Of a stretch of 64,000 nucleotides of DNA, positions 63,999-64,000 are shown in pieces; position 1 is the first letter of the stretch; the number at the start of each line of letters is the position of its first letter. The translations under genes and the position numbers were made by a program. Source of the DNA: KACC-23026 sp963829575 (GTDB lineage: Bacteria; Bacillota; Bacilli; Bacillales; Sporolactobacillaceae); contig CAWHJF010000012.1 in assembly GCA_963829575.1 (NCBI GenBank), positions 1 through 64,000 on the forward strand, given 5' to 3'. Under the pieces are notes generated by a model, which was given only the letters and a program-made list of their open reading frames with translations, was not told the origin of the DNA and ran no database searches.

Positions 63999-64000
63999 TG

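Overview
The window comes from an endospore-forming, low-GC Gram-positive bacterium of the order Bacillales. It carries sporulation genes (spoIIE, spoVT, spoVG, yabG, bofA, csfB, fin, sspF, sspK, yabP, yabQ), a Bacillus-type long SRP RNA, and the origin-proximal gene order known from Bacillus subtilis, here in reverse orientation. Almost all genes lie on the minus strand. The 16S and protein sequences fit a Bacillaceae or Sporolactobacillaceae relative, but I cannot name the genus without a search. Comparisons with other species below are from memory.

Layout from left to right, which is roughly downstream to upstream for the minus-strand genes. Positions 1-145 hold two tandem rRNA-type promoters pointing out of the left edge, so a second rRNA operon probably starts just outside. 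Then come lysS, a scrap that looks like decayed dusB, and the folate genes yazB-folK-folB-folP with pabA. These are followed by hslO, coaX, ftsH, hprT and tilS, the kinase/VWA pair yabT-yabS, and spoIIE. The division and spore-membrane block is yabR-divIC-yabQ-yabP-rqcP-hbs-mazG. After it come spoVT, mfd, fin, pth, ctc, prs, glmU, spoVG, ridA, purR and ispE, then sspF, veg, yabG, ksgA, rnmV, yabE, tatD and metG. A single plus-strand gene, abrB, follows. Next is a replication and translation block: rsmI, yazA, yabB, yabA, ricT, holB, yaaR, darA, tmk, yaaO, csfB. A complete rRNA operon (16S-23S-5S, no tRNA in the spacer) occupies 47.7-53.0 kb. It is followed by bofA, yaaL, recR, ebfC, dnaX, the SRP RNA, tRNA-Ser(CGA) and tadA.

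At about 57.6 kb the B. subtilis-like order ends. The last 6.4 kb is a different neighbourhood: a UraA-type uracil permease, a BI-1 family membrane protein, two very short spore-protein-like genes (sspK and a possible paralog), yfhJ, a P1B-4 metal-efflux ATPase, a small unknown gene and ykyB.

Compared with B. subtilis as I remember it, pabB, pabC and cysK are missing beside pabA, yabM is missing beside spoVT, xpaC and yaaN are missing beside csfB, and the spacer tRNAs are missing from the rRNA operon.

Much of the regulation can be read directly. There is a sigma-H promoter before spoVG, a spoIIG/spoIIE-class promoter with a 21-bp spacer and Spo0A-box-like sites before spoIIE, and a Spo0A box inside the abrB leader. 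A 10-bp-phased set of Spo0A-box-like sites lies upstream of tatD. An inverted pair of PurR boxes precedes purR, a sigma-G promoter precedes sspK, and an exact PerR consensus box plus a near-perfect Fur box precede the P-type ATPase. I saw no phage, transposase, CRISPR array, riboswitch or obviously new multi-gene system. The most interesting points are regulatory sites, decay remnants and short genes that a standard gene caller would miss.
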